Assembly: GCA_025354885.1 (NCBI GenBank)
Contig: JANXLY010000145.1
Location: 1-53,537 of the forward strand
DNA: 53,537 nucleotides
Source of the DNA: Acidobacteriota bacterium
GTDB taxonomy: Bacteria; Acidobacteriota; Terriglobia; Bryobacterales; Bryobacteraceae
Direction: 5' to 3'
The notes under the pieces were generated by a model. The model made no database searches. It was given only the letters and a program-made list of their open reading frames with translations, and had not been told where the DNA came from. The stretch's first letter is position 1; each line of letters starts with the position of its first letter. Positions 15,855 to 24,024 of the stretch are shown here, piece after piece. Both the position numbers and the translations under genes were made by a program.

Positions 15855-16664
15855 ATGAAACTGTTTTTGATCCTGCTGGCTGGATGTGTTTTGGCGCAGG
15901 ACCCACGAGAGATCCTCAAGCGGGCCATGGAGAAGGACGAGCGCAATCTCAGCCTGCTGGATACCTATATGTACGAGCGCCGCACTTTGCAACGAATGTA
16001 CGAGAAGGATGGAAAGCTCAAGGAAACCACCGATAAGGTGCATGAAGTTTTTCATGTGGATGGCTCTGAAATTGAGCGGCTGATGATGAAGAATGGCAAG
16101 GCGCTGAGCGAGAAAGATCAGGAGGCCGAGCGCAAGCGCGTGGACAGAGAGATCACAAAAATCAAGAACGAGAGCCCGAAGGATCGGGCCAGACGTCGTG
16201 GAGAAACTGATAAAGACAAACGCGAAGAAGTAGAGGCTCGGCGAGAAGTATTCGATGCTTTTGAGCTGAAGCTGGTGGGTGTGCAAAAGATCAACGGCAG
16301 GCAGTGTTGGGGGATACGTGGCGATCCGCGCGCCGGGTTTGTTGGTAAGGGGCGGCGTGCGGATCAGATGAAAAAGGTGAAGGGCACGGCCTGGATTGAT
16401 CAGGAGAGTTATGAACTGGCGCGGCTTGAAATGGACACACACGATACGATCTCGTTTGGGTGGTTTCTGTTCCGTCTGCAACCGGGAGCGAAGATTCGCG
16501 TGGATCAGACTTTGATCAATGGAGAAGTCTGGTTGCCGAAAGAAATTGACGTGCGCGCGGATGCGAGATTACTGGGCAAGATGCTGCGGGTTGGCATCGA
16601 GGTCCGTTACGACAAGTTCCGGAAATTCAGTGCGGATTCAAAGCTGGTAGCAGGGGAACAGTAG
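15855..16664 (+). CDS. Secreted protein resembling outer-membrane lipoprotein-sorting (LolA-like) proteins
   Basis: The 269-residue protein begins with a short leader (MKLFLILLAGCVLAQ). A helical region follows in which charged residues are dense (LKRAMEKDERNLSLLDTYMYERRTLQRMYEKDGK, EAERKRVDREITKIKNESPKDRARRRGE). The C-terminal half contains GKGRRADQMKKVKGTAWIDQESYELARLEMDTHDTISFGWFLFRLQPGAKIRVDQTLINGEVWLP, the WID...E.YELARLE pattern of acidobacterial LolA-like proteins that bind lipids or lipoproteins. Leader residues GCVLAQ include a Cys, but the lipobox is imperfect. Its end faces the hybrid kinase gene's end, about 100 bases away. Confidence 0.72.
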   Translation: MKLFLILLAGCVLAQDPREILKRAMEKDERNLSLLDTYMYERRTLQRMYEKDGKLKETTDKVHEVFHVDGSEIERLMMKNGKALSEKDQEAERKRVDREITKIKNESPKDRARRRGETDKDKREEVEARREVFDAFELKLVGVQKINGRQCWGIRGDPRAGFVGKGRRADQMKKVKGTAWIDQESYELARLEMDTHDTISFGWFLFRLQPGAKIRVDQTLINGEVWLPKEIDVRADARLLGKMLRVGIEVRYDKFRKFSADSKLVAGEQ

Positions 16665-16762
16665 GCGGATGCGATTCTCTCCCTGGTCCCTTTGTTTTCA
16701 CACTTCATAACGGACGCATTTTTCGTGTGGGCAGTTTGAGCAGCAAGCATCGAAACTGGTAG

Positions 16763-19700
16763 CTATTCGGCCATCGGGGTGGATTTGGATTTCGAATTTT
16801 TGACTGGGTCAGTCAGGCGGGCAAGAGTATCGCGCAGATCCTGTAGGTGCAGCGGTTTGGCAAGAAATGCGTCCATGCCTGCCTCTATGCAACGGGTTTG
16901 TTCTTCTTGCAACACTCCGGCCGAGAGGGCAACAATTGGGACATAGGATTTGGTGCGGCCCTCCCGCTCGCGGATCAAAAGAGTGGCACGCAGACCATCC
17001 AGCACGGGCATGTGAATATCCATCAGGATCAGGTCGAAGCGGTTATTGGCCGATGCTTCGAAGGCCATTGCGCCATCCTGCACAAGTTCCACGGAATGGC
17101 CGTCGCGCTCCAGCATCTTCGTGACAACAAGTTGGTTGACTCGATTGTCCTCGGCAAGCAGAATATAGAGCGGCCTTTGCACCCATTTCTTAAAATCCGT
17201 TGTCTCCATAGGAGCATCCAGCTCGGCCACAGTCGCCTTCATCCGGATTTCGAAGTAGAAGCGACTGCCTGCACCTGCTTCGCTTTCCACTCGAAGTGCT
17301 CCACCCATGAGTTCAACAAGACTTCGAGAGATTGCGAGCCCAAGTCCAGTGCCGCCAAAGCGGCGGGTTGTCGATCCATCCGCTTGACGAAAGGCGTCGA
17401 AAATCAATTCCTGTTTAGCAAGAGGTATGCCTATGCCTGAATCCTCAACCGAAAAACTGACGAGTTCAGGAGTAGCGGAAACAAGTTTGAGACGAACGAA
17501 TCCAGAGTCGGTGAACTTGATTGCGTTTCCGACAAGGTTGAGGAGCACTTGCTGCAGTCGCTTTCGGTCGCCGACTACCCACTCCGGCACCGAGCAGTCT
17601 ACAATGACTTCAAATTGAATTGCTTTATTTGTGGCAGCCGCTTCGAGAAGCGCCGCAATCGATTGAACGGCTTGGGGGAGACAGAAAGCGGAAGACTCCA
17701 GTTCCAGGTAGCCACTTTCCACTTTGGAGAGATCGAGAATCTCGTTCAGCAAAGAGAGGAGATTCTCAGCTGAAGACTTCGCCAGATCGACGAAACCTTG
17801 CTGCTCGATATCGAGACGCGTGCTTGCGGCAAGTTGGAGCATTCCAAGTACGCCGTTCATTGGAGTTCGAATCTCATGGCTCATGGTGGCTAGAAATTCC
17901 GACTTCAGACGGTTGGCTTCACGCGCTTCGACAAGCAGGCGCTCGATTTCGCCCGTTCGAGCAGCAACCGCTGCTTCAAGCCGATTTTTTTCTGCGATGA
18001 GTTGCTTGTTGCGATATCGCCAGAACAGCACAATGGTAAGCAAGCCAATCAAGAGGAAGAGGGCCCGGCCAGCCCAGCTCTGCCACAAAGGCACAGCAAC
18101 ATCGAAAGGAATTTCAATCAGCGTCTTGCTCCAGGGCTGTTGACCGATCTTGACACGAGCCTCAAACCGATTGGCCCCGCCAGGAATGCCGGTGAAACTG
18201 ACCAGGCCGGAATTCCTGGTGGCCCATGGGTCATCTTCCTGACCGAGACGGAATTGATAGGAGATTCTGTTCTCGTAGCGGAAATCAAGCGCACTCACGT
18301 CCACTTCAACTTCGTTCGGTGTATGAGGTACATGGAGCGGCAAGGATGGGTCTACAGGCTTGCCATTCACGCGGATGGAATTGAGGCGCAGGGAGGGAAC
18401 CGGGATGAACATTGGATTGCGCAATCTTCCGTGAGCCAATCCGCGGGCAGTTCCGATCCAGACACTGCCGTCGTCGTCTGCAAAGAAGGCATTGGAATTG
18501 CAATCGTTCCAGATTAGGCCATCCTGGTCCGTAATGAGTAGAGTTTTCTTGCCATTAGAAACGAAGACACCCCGATCCGTGCCTGACCAAAGGAGGCCGC
18601 TCTTGTCGAGCCCGCTGAAGTAGTGCATGTAGCCGGTCGGGGCCTCCACATTGGGGTTATGCTCGAAGCTTGGTTCGGTTCCAGACCAATGAATTCTTGT
18701 CTCTCCAACCCCCTCCAGATAGCCGACAGAAATCGTATCCTTCGCAGTCTCACGCGCAAACCAGGTGCTACTTGCCAGGAGACCGGCTTTAGAATCGAAG
18801 CGTCGCCAGCGAGTTCCTTCACGCACGACCAGCCCAGCATTGCCCGCAGCCCAAATGCGCCCACGAGAATCCTGACTCACCGTATAAATAGTTTCCGCTG
18901 ATTCGCGCTTCTGCAGTCCAATGGCTTCCCATGTGCCCGGCTTGTCCTCAGTGGCACGAAACAGACCGCTACTGGTGCCCAACCATAGCCCACGGTCCCG
19001 GTCGAGGAACACGCTGTACAGCGACTGAATGGAAGCCCCGGCTGGAAACCCGAAAACACGATAGGTTTTGTTGACCGTGTCTACATGCAGCAGACCAATC
19101 GAACGGGATGAAGCCCAAAATGAAGTTGGGGAATCCATTGCGAGCGACATGATGGGGCCGAGGTGCTTACCTGCTTCACCTCCGAGAGAACGCCATTGCT
19201 GCGCCGCTTCAACGAAATAGTTGAGACCGTTATCGGTACCAGCCCAAAGTGTATGGCGACCATCACGCAGCACAGACCAGACAGTGTTGCTATTCAGCCC
19301 CTCTTGCTTGGTCCAGCCTTCCCATTCGTCATGACCCAGCCAACGCGCAACCCCATCGCCAAGATATCCAATCCAGAGATTATCTGCATGATCGCTGAGG
19401 ATCGAAGTGATTGGCTCGCTACCAATTCCGCTGGAGTTGCTAATCCGGCGCCAAGGTTGTGACGTGTCCTGATGAACCCACAGTCCGTCGCTAGCCGGCA
19501 GATAAAGCCGATCCTGATTGCCAGCAAATATGAATGCAAGACCAAAGGCGTTGAGGGAACTAAGCACGCTTTCAAAACGGGAGGCACCTTTGCGCAGATA
19601 GAGCAGACGCGAATTCGAACGCACCCAGAGGGTCTCTCGCCGATCGATAGCGATACCGTCCCACTGATCCTCAGGGATGCCCCGGTCTTGCTGATGATAC

Positions 19701-20296
19701 TGAAGTTTCCCTTCAGGGGTCAGCGAACAAATTCCTCGCCCACAGCCGAACCAGGCTTGCTGTTGCTTGTCGGTCACCATCTGGAAAATAGTTTTGGAGC
19801 GGAGTGATGATGGTAGATATGCGAGCGAGAAAACGTAGGTAAAGGACTTTCCTGTGCGGCGTCCGATTACAACGCCGCCTGAACCGGAGACGAAGAGATC
19901 GCCATTCGAATTTACAACCATCCCCATGCCTGGAGAGTACGCAGCCTGGCTATAAGCATATTCGGGAATAAATCGTCCAGCCTGCAAACGGGCGATTCCG
20001 AGATGTGTATTTACCCACAGAGTGCCATCCGGACTTTGTGCCAGCGAAAGAATGTAAGCGCCAGGAAGCCCGTCACTGCGGCCAAAGTGAACCATGCGTT
20101 GGGCGTCATAGCGGAAGAGTCCGTTTTGAGTGCCAATCCACAAGTAATGATCCCGGTCCTGCAACATGGCCGTGGTGGCCAGATTGCCCAGGCCATTCTC
20201 TTGTCGGTACTCACGAAAGCGATAGCGTTGAGCACTTAGTGGCACGGCGGCCAGATAGAAAAGGATAAAGACAAAAACGAGAAGAGTTAGCCTCAT
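16763..20296 (-). CDS. Hybrid sensor histidine kinase with beta-propeller sensor and C-terminal receiver
   Basis: The 1177-residue protein has a signal peptide (residues 1-22), then about 600 residues of beta-propeller repeats of the LWIGTQNGLFRYD type (at least eight: LWVNTHLGIARL, LWAGTDNGLNYF, LWLGTSSGLFRA, LWSGTDRGVFV and others). A Y_Y_Y domain follows at about 640-725, a membrane helix near 740-765, a HisKA domain with SHEIRTPMNGVLG (phosphorylated His at 807), an HATPase with NLVGNAIKF and GGTGLGLAIS, and a receiver domain with LAEDNRVNQ and the phospho-acceptor Asp at 1093 (LILMDIHMP). It has no DNA-binding output, so phosphate probably passes to another protein. The sensor layout resembles HTCS proteins that detect periplasmic glycans. 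It lies 45 bases downstream of the anti-sigma gene, on the same strand. Confidence 0.93.
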   Translation of the reverse strand: MRLTLLVFVFILFYLAAVPLSAQRYRFREYRQENGLGNLATTAMLQDRDHYLWIGTQNGLFRYDAQRMVHFGRSDGLPGAYILSLAQSPDGTLWVNTHLGIARLQAGRFIPEYAYSQAAYSPGMGMVVNSNGDLFVSGSGGVVIGRRTGKSFTYVFSLAYLPSSLRSKTIFQMVTDKQQQAWFGCGRGICSLTPEGKLQYHQQDRGIPEDQWDGIAIDRRETLWVRSNSRLLYLRKGASRFESVLSSLNAFGLAFIFAGNQDRLYLPASDGLWVHQDTSQPWRRISNSSGIGSEPITSILSDHADNLWIGYLGDGVARWLGHDEWEGWTKQEGLNSNTVWSVLRDGRHTLWAGTDNGLNYFVEAAQQWRSLGGEAGKHLGPIMSLAMDSPTSFWASSRSIGLLHVDTVNKTYRVFGFPAGASIQSLYSVFLDRDRGLWLGTSSGLFRATEDKPGTWEAIGLQKRESAETIYTVSQDSRGRIWAAGNAGLVVREGTRWRRFDSKAGLLASSTWFARETAKDTISVGYLEGVGETRIHWSGTEPSFEHNPNVEAPTGYMHYFSGLDKSGLLWSGTDRGVFVSNGKKTLLITDQDGLIWNDCNSNAFFADDDGSVWIGTARGLAHGRLRNPMFIPVPSLRLNSIRVNGKPVDPSLPLHVPHTPNEVEVDVSALDFRYENRISYQFRLGQEDDPWATRNSGLVSFTGIPGGANRFEARVKIGQQPWSKTLIEIPFDVAVPLWQSWAGRALFLLIGLLTIVLFWRYRNKQLIAEKNRLEAAVAARTGEIERLLVEAREANRLKSEFLATMSHEIRTPMNGVLGMLQLAASTRLDIEQQGFVDLAKSSAENLLSLLNEILDLSKVESGYLELESSAFCLPQAVQSIAALLEAAATNKAIQFEVIVDCSVPEWVVGDRKRLQQVLLNLVGNAIKFTDSGFVRLKLVSATPELVSFSVEDSGIGIPLAKQELIFDAFRQADGSTTRRFGGTGLGLAISRSLVELMGGALRVESEAGAGSRFYFEIRMKATVAELDAPMETTDFKKWVQRPLYILLAEDNRVNQLVVTKMLERDGHSVELVQDGAMAFEASANNRFDLILMDIHMPVLDGLRATLLIREREGRTKSYVPIVALSAGVLQEEQTRCIEAGMDAFLAKPLHLQDLRDTLARLTDPVKNSKSKSTPMAE

Positions 20297-20340
20297 GAGA
20301 GAGCTAGCTCTACTGTAGCGTGAAGCGGAGTTCCGAATCT

Positions 20341-21105
20341 CTACTCAGATTGAACAGGAGCCGCAATGAGAATCGGCAAGGTCGGCGTTGTGGATCCTGC
20401 CTCTGGCTCTAGTGTCACCGCAATTGCGGCGATGCCCGACGGGTCAACCACTCCGGGGCGGAAGTGAATTCCCTGCCCGTTCTCGCCTCGGAAGAGGCCG
20501 GCAGGAATCGGTGCCCCGCCTTGCTTGGGGACAAACCACATCTCAAAGATTTTTCCAGCAGGCATCACCGGCAAGTTTCCGGCAAAGAGTAAAACGCCTC
20601 GATCGCGATTGATGAAGACCTGGCCACGCGGAGGGGTCGGTTGGGCATCGCCAAACCTGACCGTAATGGTGCTGGGCTGCCGCAAGAAGTCGTAGAGATC
20701 CTTCGACTGCGCCACAAGCTTGTTGCTGACATCGAGTTGACGGCGAAGCTCAGCAATCTGTCCTTCACGCCTCTCCACATCCTGGCGAATGTTGAAGGTG
20801 ATCACGAGCAAAACAGCACACGCCGCTGCGAGGCCAAGCACCCATGTCCATCCAAAGCCGCGTTCCTTCACCCCGGCCGCAAGCAGCAAACGCCGCCGCA
20901 GTCTGGCCGGAGGCGTGGCTTCTGGTGCTACATGCGCCAGCGAACTGGTAAGCAACGAAGCTTTGCGCAGCCCTTCAATGGTTGTTACATCACCCGCTTC
21001 GAGCAATGCACGCACTTCCGCCATCTCATCGGGCTCAAGCAGGCCGAGGGCAAAAAGCTCATAGAGCAGTTCGCGATCCAGTGGGTCGAGATTTTCAAGC
21101 GACAT
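20341..21105 (-). CDS. RskA-like anti-sigma factor
   Basis: The 254-residue protein has a cytoplasmic helical N-terminus (ENLDPLDRELLYELFALGLLEPDEMAEVRALLEAGD), a membrane helix at about 103-123 (WTWVLGLAAACAVLLVITF), a coiled-coil neck and an extracytoplasmic RskA-type domain (GVLLFAGNLPVMPAGKIFEMWFVPKQGGAPIPAGLF). The Cys/His zinc motif of ZAS anti-sigmas is absent, as in RskA relatives. It should hold the ECF sigma factor encoded just upstream, with which it overlaps by 11 bases. Release is presumably by proteolysis; that is family knowledge, not visible here. Confidence 0.9.
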   Translation of the reverse strand: MSLENLDPLDRELLYELFALGLLEPDEMAEVRALLEAGDVTTIEGLRKASLLTSSLAHVAPEATPPARLRRRLLLAAGVKERGFGWTWVLGLAAACAVLLVITFNIRQDVERREGQIAELRRQLDVSNKLVAQSKDLYDFLRQPSTITVRFGDAQPTPPRGQVFINRDRGVLLFAGNLPVMPAGKIFEMWFVPKQGGAPIPAGLFRGENGQGIHFRPGVVDPSGIAAIAVTLEPEAGSTTPTLPILIAAPVQSE

Positions 21106-21679
21106 GGAAACTCTCTCTCAAACTCGTCAGCGCAGTACGAACCCAGGTCTTGATCGTACCGAGCGGCTGCCCCAGTTTTTCGGCCATCTCGGATTGCGAC
21201 AGGCCCTCAAAGTAGGCAAGCTCCAGCACTTCGCGCTGATTTTTTTTCAGCTTCGAAAATGCTGCACGAATTCGGCGGGCTTGTTCCTGGTCTACCATTC
21301 TGTCTTCTGTATTGACGAATAAAGTGACCCTTTCGGATGACACAAGTTCAAAAGTTGATGCCTGTTGTTGCCCGGCAGTGGATCGCAGATAGTCAATTGC
21401 GCGGTTTCGGGCAATCGTCAAGAGCCAGGGGCCAATTCTCGCCCGTGCAGCATCAATGTCGCCAGATCGATTCCAGGCGCGCAGAAAAGTCTCCTGTGCA
21501 AGTTCTTCAGCTACAGACGCATTCCGGACCACACGCAGGATCACAGAGTAAACGATGCGCGAATATCGATCATAAAGATCAGACATAGCATCCGGGTCGC
21601 GCCGACGCAAGCGCTCAATCAGTTCCGTTTCATTGCCGCTGATTAGATCAGCAAACAGGATCAGGATGTGCCAGATCAT
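21095..21679 (-). CDS. ECF RNA polymerase sigma factor
   Basis: The 194-residue protein has a sigma-2 region with DLYDRYSRIVYSVILRVVRNASVAEELAQETFLRAW and GPWLLTIARNRAIDYLR, and a sigma-4 region with KNQREVLELAYFEGLSQSEMAEKLGQPLGTIKTWVRTAL, the helix-turn-helix that reads the -35 element. There is no extra C-terminal domain. It is next to its likely anti-sigma gene (11-base overlap) and overlaps nadD by 4 bases (ATGA). Its own promoter was not identified; it is probably read through from nadD or from an internal start. Confidence 0.95.
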   Translation of the reverse strand: MIWHILILFADLISGNETELIERLRRRDPDAMSDLYDRYSRIVYSVILRVVRNASVAEELAQETFLRAWNRSGDIDAARARIGPWLLTIARNRAIDYLRSTAGQQQASTFELVSSERVTLFVNTEDRMVDQEQARRIRAAFSKLKKNQREVLELAYFEGLSQSEMAEKLGQPLGTIKTWVRTALTSLRESFHVA

Positions 21680-22266
21680 GCTACGCCCCCCGCGCTTTGC
21701 TTTTGATATAACCCATGTTTGCTAATATACTGCGCCACTGGTATTGGCAATCCGGTCGCAGCTTCGCCTGCTGCGATTTGCGCACGAATCCCGGATGAAC
21801 TTTCGCCAAATGCAACGCGGTCCATTCGATGGACACACGCCCCCTTTGGAATTGCGTACTCAAAACCCGGCCGCGCAGCAACAATAAATTCGGTCATCTG
21901 AAAAACTTCCTCCACGCGATACCAGGTGAGTACTTCAGCAAATGCGTCGGCGCCGATAAGAAAGAAGAATTGCGTTGAGCCACCGTACTGAGTACGTAAA
22001 TGATGCAGGGTTTGGATTGTATAACTTTTACCGTCGCGATTCTCAATATCGCAAGCTTCAAACTGCGGGTCGGCCTGACAGGCGAGTTGGACCATTTGGA
22101 GGCGATGCTCGTAAGGAGCATCCGTCAACGACTGCTTGTGTGGTGGTCGGCGGTTGGGAATGAAAAGCAGCTTGTCCAGAGCAAACGCGTCCACCGCAGC
22201 ACGGGCAACAGCAAGATGCGCGTCGTGGATCGGATCAAAAGTTCCGCCGTACAGGCCAAGGCGCAT
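21676..22266 (-). CDS. nadD: Nicotinate-nucleotide adenylyltransferase
   Basis: The 196-residue protein has the nucleotidyltransferase motif GGTFDPIHDAHL at residues 8-19 and the late SSSGIRAQIAAG that corresponds to the ISSTxIR motif binding phosphate. FIPNRRPPHKQ and FFLIGADAFAEVLTWYRVEEVF are further NadD blocks. It makes deamido-NAD from nicotinate mononucleotide and ATP in the cytoplasm. Its start overlaps the stop of the DUF1080 gene by one base (TAATG) and its stop overlaps the sigma gene by 4 bases, so an essential gene is embedded in this regulatory operon. Confidence 0.96.
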   Translation of the reverse strand: MRLGLYGGTFDPIHDAHLAVARAAVDAFALDKLLFIPNRRPPHKQSLTDAPYEHRLQMVQLACQADPQFEACDIENRDGKSYTIQTLHHLRTQYGGSTQFFFLIGADAFAEVLTWYRVEEVFQMTEFIVAARPGFEYAIPKGACVHRMDRVAFGESSSGIRAQIAAGEAATGLPIPVAQYISKHGLYQKQSAGGVA

Positions 22267-22889
22267 TACTTCTTCGAGAGATCGAGAATTCGGATGTTGC
22301 GGAAGCGGGCTTCCATGCCTGGGCCAGCGTGCAGTTGCAGCGCAATGATTCCTGAAAGCTTGGTCGGGTCCTCGAGTTCGCAGGTCTTCAATCCGTTGAT
22401 CGTAATCTCGATTTTTGGACCAACCGCGCGCAGAATCATCGAATTGTATTCGCCATTCCTGACCACAGTTTCAGCCTTGCCCTTCCAACCGTTCACCATG
22501 ATGCCCCGCTTGCCCTTTTCGTCGTAAACGCCGCCCCACCAGTTCTTGTCGGCTGCATCGGCCTGCAAACCCTTCACAACAAATTCAGGAAGCTGCTCCG
22601 AACGAAATTGAACACCGGAATTGTGATTGCGAAGCTTCATATCGAGACGAAGTTCGAAGTCACCAAATTCTTTTTTGAGGATCAGAAAGGTGTTGTGGGG
22701 AATCTTCCGCTTGTCGGTATTGCCTATCAATTCGCCGCCTGCCGCGCTCCACAGATCCGGCTCGCCTTCCCAGCCCTTGAGGGACTTGCCGTCAAAAAGA
22801 AGCTTGAAGCCAGCCTTTTTTTCATCTTTGGTGAGCTTGTTTTGGCCAAACAGGGAGAGGCCGATGACGAATAAGAGAAGTAGTCGCAT
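22266..22889 (-). CDS. Secreted DUF1080 (3-keto-disaccharide hydrolase-like) protein
   Basis: The 207-residue protein is read from ATG at 22889; an ATG at 22901 is an equal alternative. It opens with a signal peptide (MRLLLLFVIGLSLFGQ). The beta-jelly-roll family motifs are clear: GFKLLFDGKSLKGWEG, LILKKEFGDFELRLDMKLRNHNSGVQFRS and the closing GIIALQLHAGPGMEARFRNIRI. DUF1080 proteins are common in Acidobacteria and Planctomycetes and some hydrolyse 3-keto-glycosides. That pairs functionally with Gfo/Idh/MocA sugar oxidoreductases such as the one at 5 kb, although the two genes are far apart. Confidence 0.9.
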   Translation of the reverse strand: MRLLLLFVIGLSLFGQNKLTKDEKKAGFKLLFDGKSLKGWEGEPDLWSAAGGELIGNTDKRKIPHNTFLILKKEFGDFELRLDMKLRNHNSGVQFRSEQLPEFVVKGLQADAADKNWWGGVYDEKGKRGIMVNGWKGKAETVVRNGEYNSMILRAVGPKIEITINGLKTCELEDPTKLSGIIALQLHAGPGMEARFRNIRILDLSKK

Positions 22890-22902
22890 GATCACAACCA
22901 TA

Positions 22903-24015
22903 TTATGACGAGCGCGATGCTTTAAGGAAAGCTTCGCTGAGAAAGTCCGCAGATACTCGGCCCCAGGTCTCATTCACCTGCAGACTGAATCCGCCTTGGA
23001 CCGCAGGTCGCAGAAAGACTCCGCTTGCTTCCAGCAGCTTCACAAACGATTCGGGGCTACCGGATTGCAATTTGAGGCGGAGGATATTCGTGCCGTTCGG
23101 AACTCGCTCGATCGACAGTCGAGGATTGGTGGCAAGAGCAGAAAATACTCTTTCAGAAACATCGACAGCCCGAGTCATTCGCTGCTCAAAACCATCCTGA
23201 TAATGCAGCGCAACCGCAGCATAAGGCCAGGCCTGTGCGAGGCTGCCACCAAACATTCGTCTGGTGTGAAAAAGGTTTTCAAGCAGCGCCTTGGGCCCGG
23301 CAAGAATTGCGCCACTCGCGGCATTGAAGTACTTGTATTGAGAGATGTATACAGTGTCAAAAAGCGCCGCATATTCCTTGAGCGAACGCTTTGTGTAAGC
23401 GGCTTCAATCAACAGTCGTGCGCCATCGAGGTGCATGCCAATCTTGTTTTGTCTGGCCCAGGTGGAGATCCGCTGCATCTCGGAAAAGTCGAAAAACTCT
23501 CCCCGCCGCCGTCGCACTGGCGATTCGATTTGAATCGCTCCGATCGGCGTCACCACTCGACCAGTCGTCGAATCCATTTGCGCTTCCTTTGCCTGATCGA
23601 GGCTAAAAGTGGCATGGCCCGGCGCAAGCGGTACGAGATGAAGCCCACTCAGAGTCTGAGCGCAATCGCCACAGTCTTTGAACAGATGACTCTCGGCTTG
23701 CATCAACACGCGGCGATGATCGCCTGCCAGAATTCGAATCGCGATTTGGTTGGCCAGCGTACCCGTTGGAAGCCAGACTGCGAATTCCTTGCCGAGCATC
23801 GTCGCCATGCGATTCTCCAGTTGCTCCACCACTCCACCGCGCGAATAGTCGTCAGCGACAAGGCTGGAGGATTTCGTCAGCGATTCCAGAACTCGGGCGT
23901 ATTCAGACGGCGTGTGCGGGATGCCGTCGCCGTAAGCAAATACGCGCCTGTCCCCATCGGTGGCACTCAGTGGCACGGCTAGCAGCGGGGCTGCCACAAA
24001 ACTTCTGCGCATCAT
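22903..24015 (-). CDS. Exported PLP-dependent threonine-aldolase-like enzyme
   Basis: The 370-residue protein has the fold-type I pattern of the low-specificity threonine aldolase/beta-eliminating lyase family: DDYSRGGVVEQLENRMATMLGKEFAVWLPTGTLANQIAIRI, MHLDGARLLIEAAY and the likely PLP lysine in YISQYKYFNAASGAILAG. Threonine aldolase cleaves L-threonine to glycine and acetaldehyde. Unusually it starts with a double-Arg leader (MMRRSFVAAPLLAVPLSA), so it is probably exported, perhaps by Tat with the cofactor bound. The exact amino-acid substrate is unknown. It lies between the aldehyde dehydrogenase and DUF1080 genes with gaps of about 10 bases. Confidence 0.87.
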   Translation of the reverse strand: MMRRSFVAAPLLAVPLSATDGDRRVFAYGDGIPHTPSEYARVLESLTKSSSLVADDYSRGGVVEQLENRMATMLGKEFAVWLPTGTLANQIAIRILAGDHRRVLMQAESHLFKDCGDCAQTLSGLHLVPLAPGHATFSLDQAKEAQMDSTTGRVVTPIGAIQIESPVRRRRGEFFDFSEMQRISTWARQNKIGMHLDGARLLIEAAYTKRSLKEYAALFDTVYISQYKYFNAASGAILAGPKALLENLFHTRRMFGGSLAQAWPYAAVALHYQDGFEQRMTRAVDVSERVFSALATNPRLSIERVPNGTNILRLKLQSGSPESFVKLLEASGVFLRPAVQGGFSLQVNETWGRVSADFLSEAFLKASRSS

Positions 24016-24024
24016 ATGAGGCGA

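Noticed and set aside
22996..23982. 328-codon plus-strand frame opposite the PLP enzyme gene
   Set aside because: Shadow of a gene with good catalytic motifs. The translation lacks any domain pattern.
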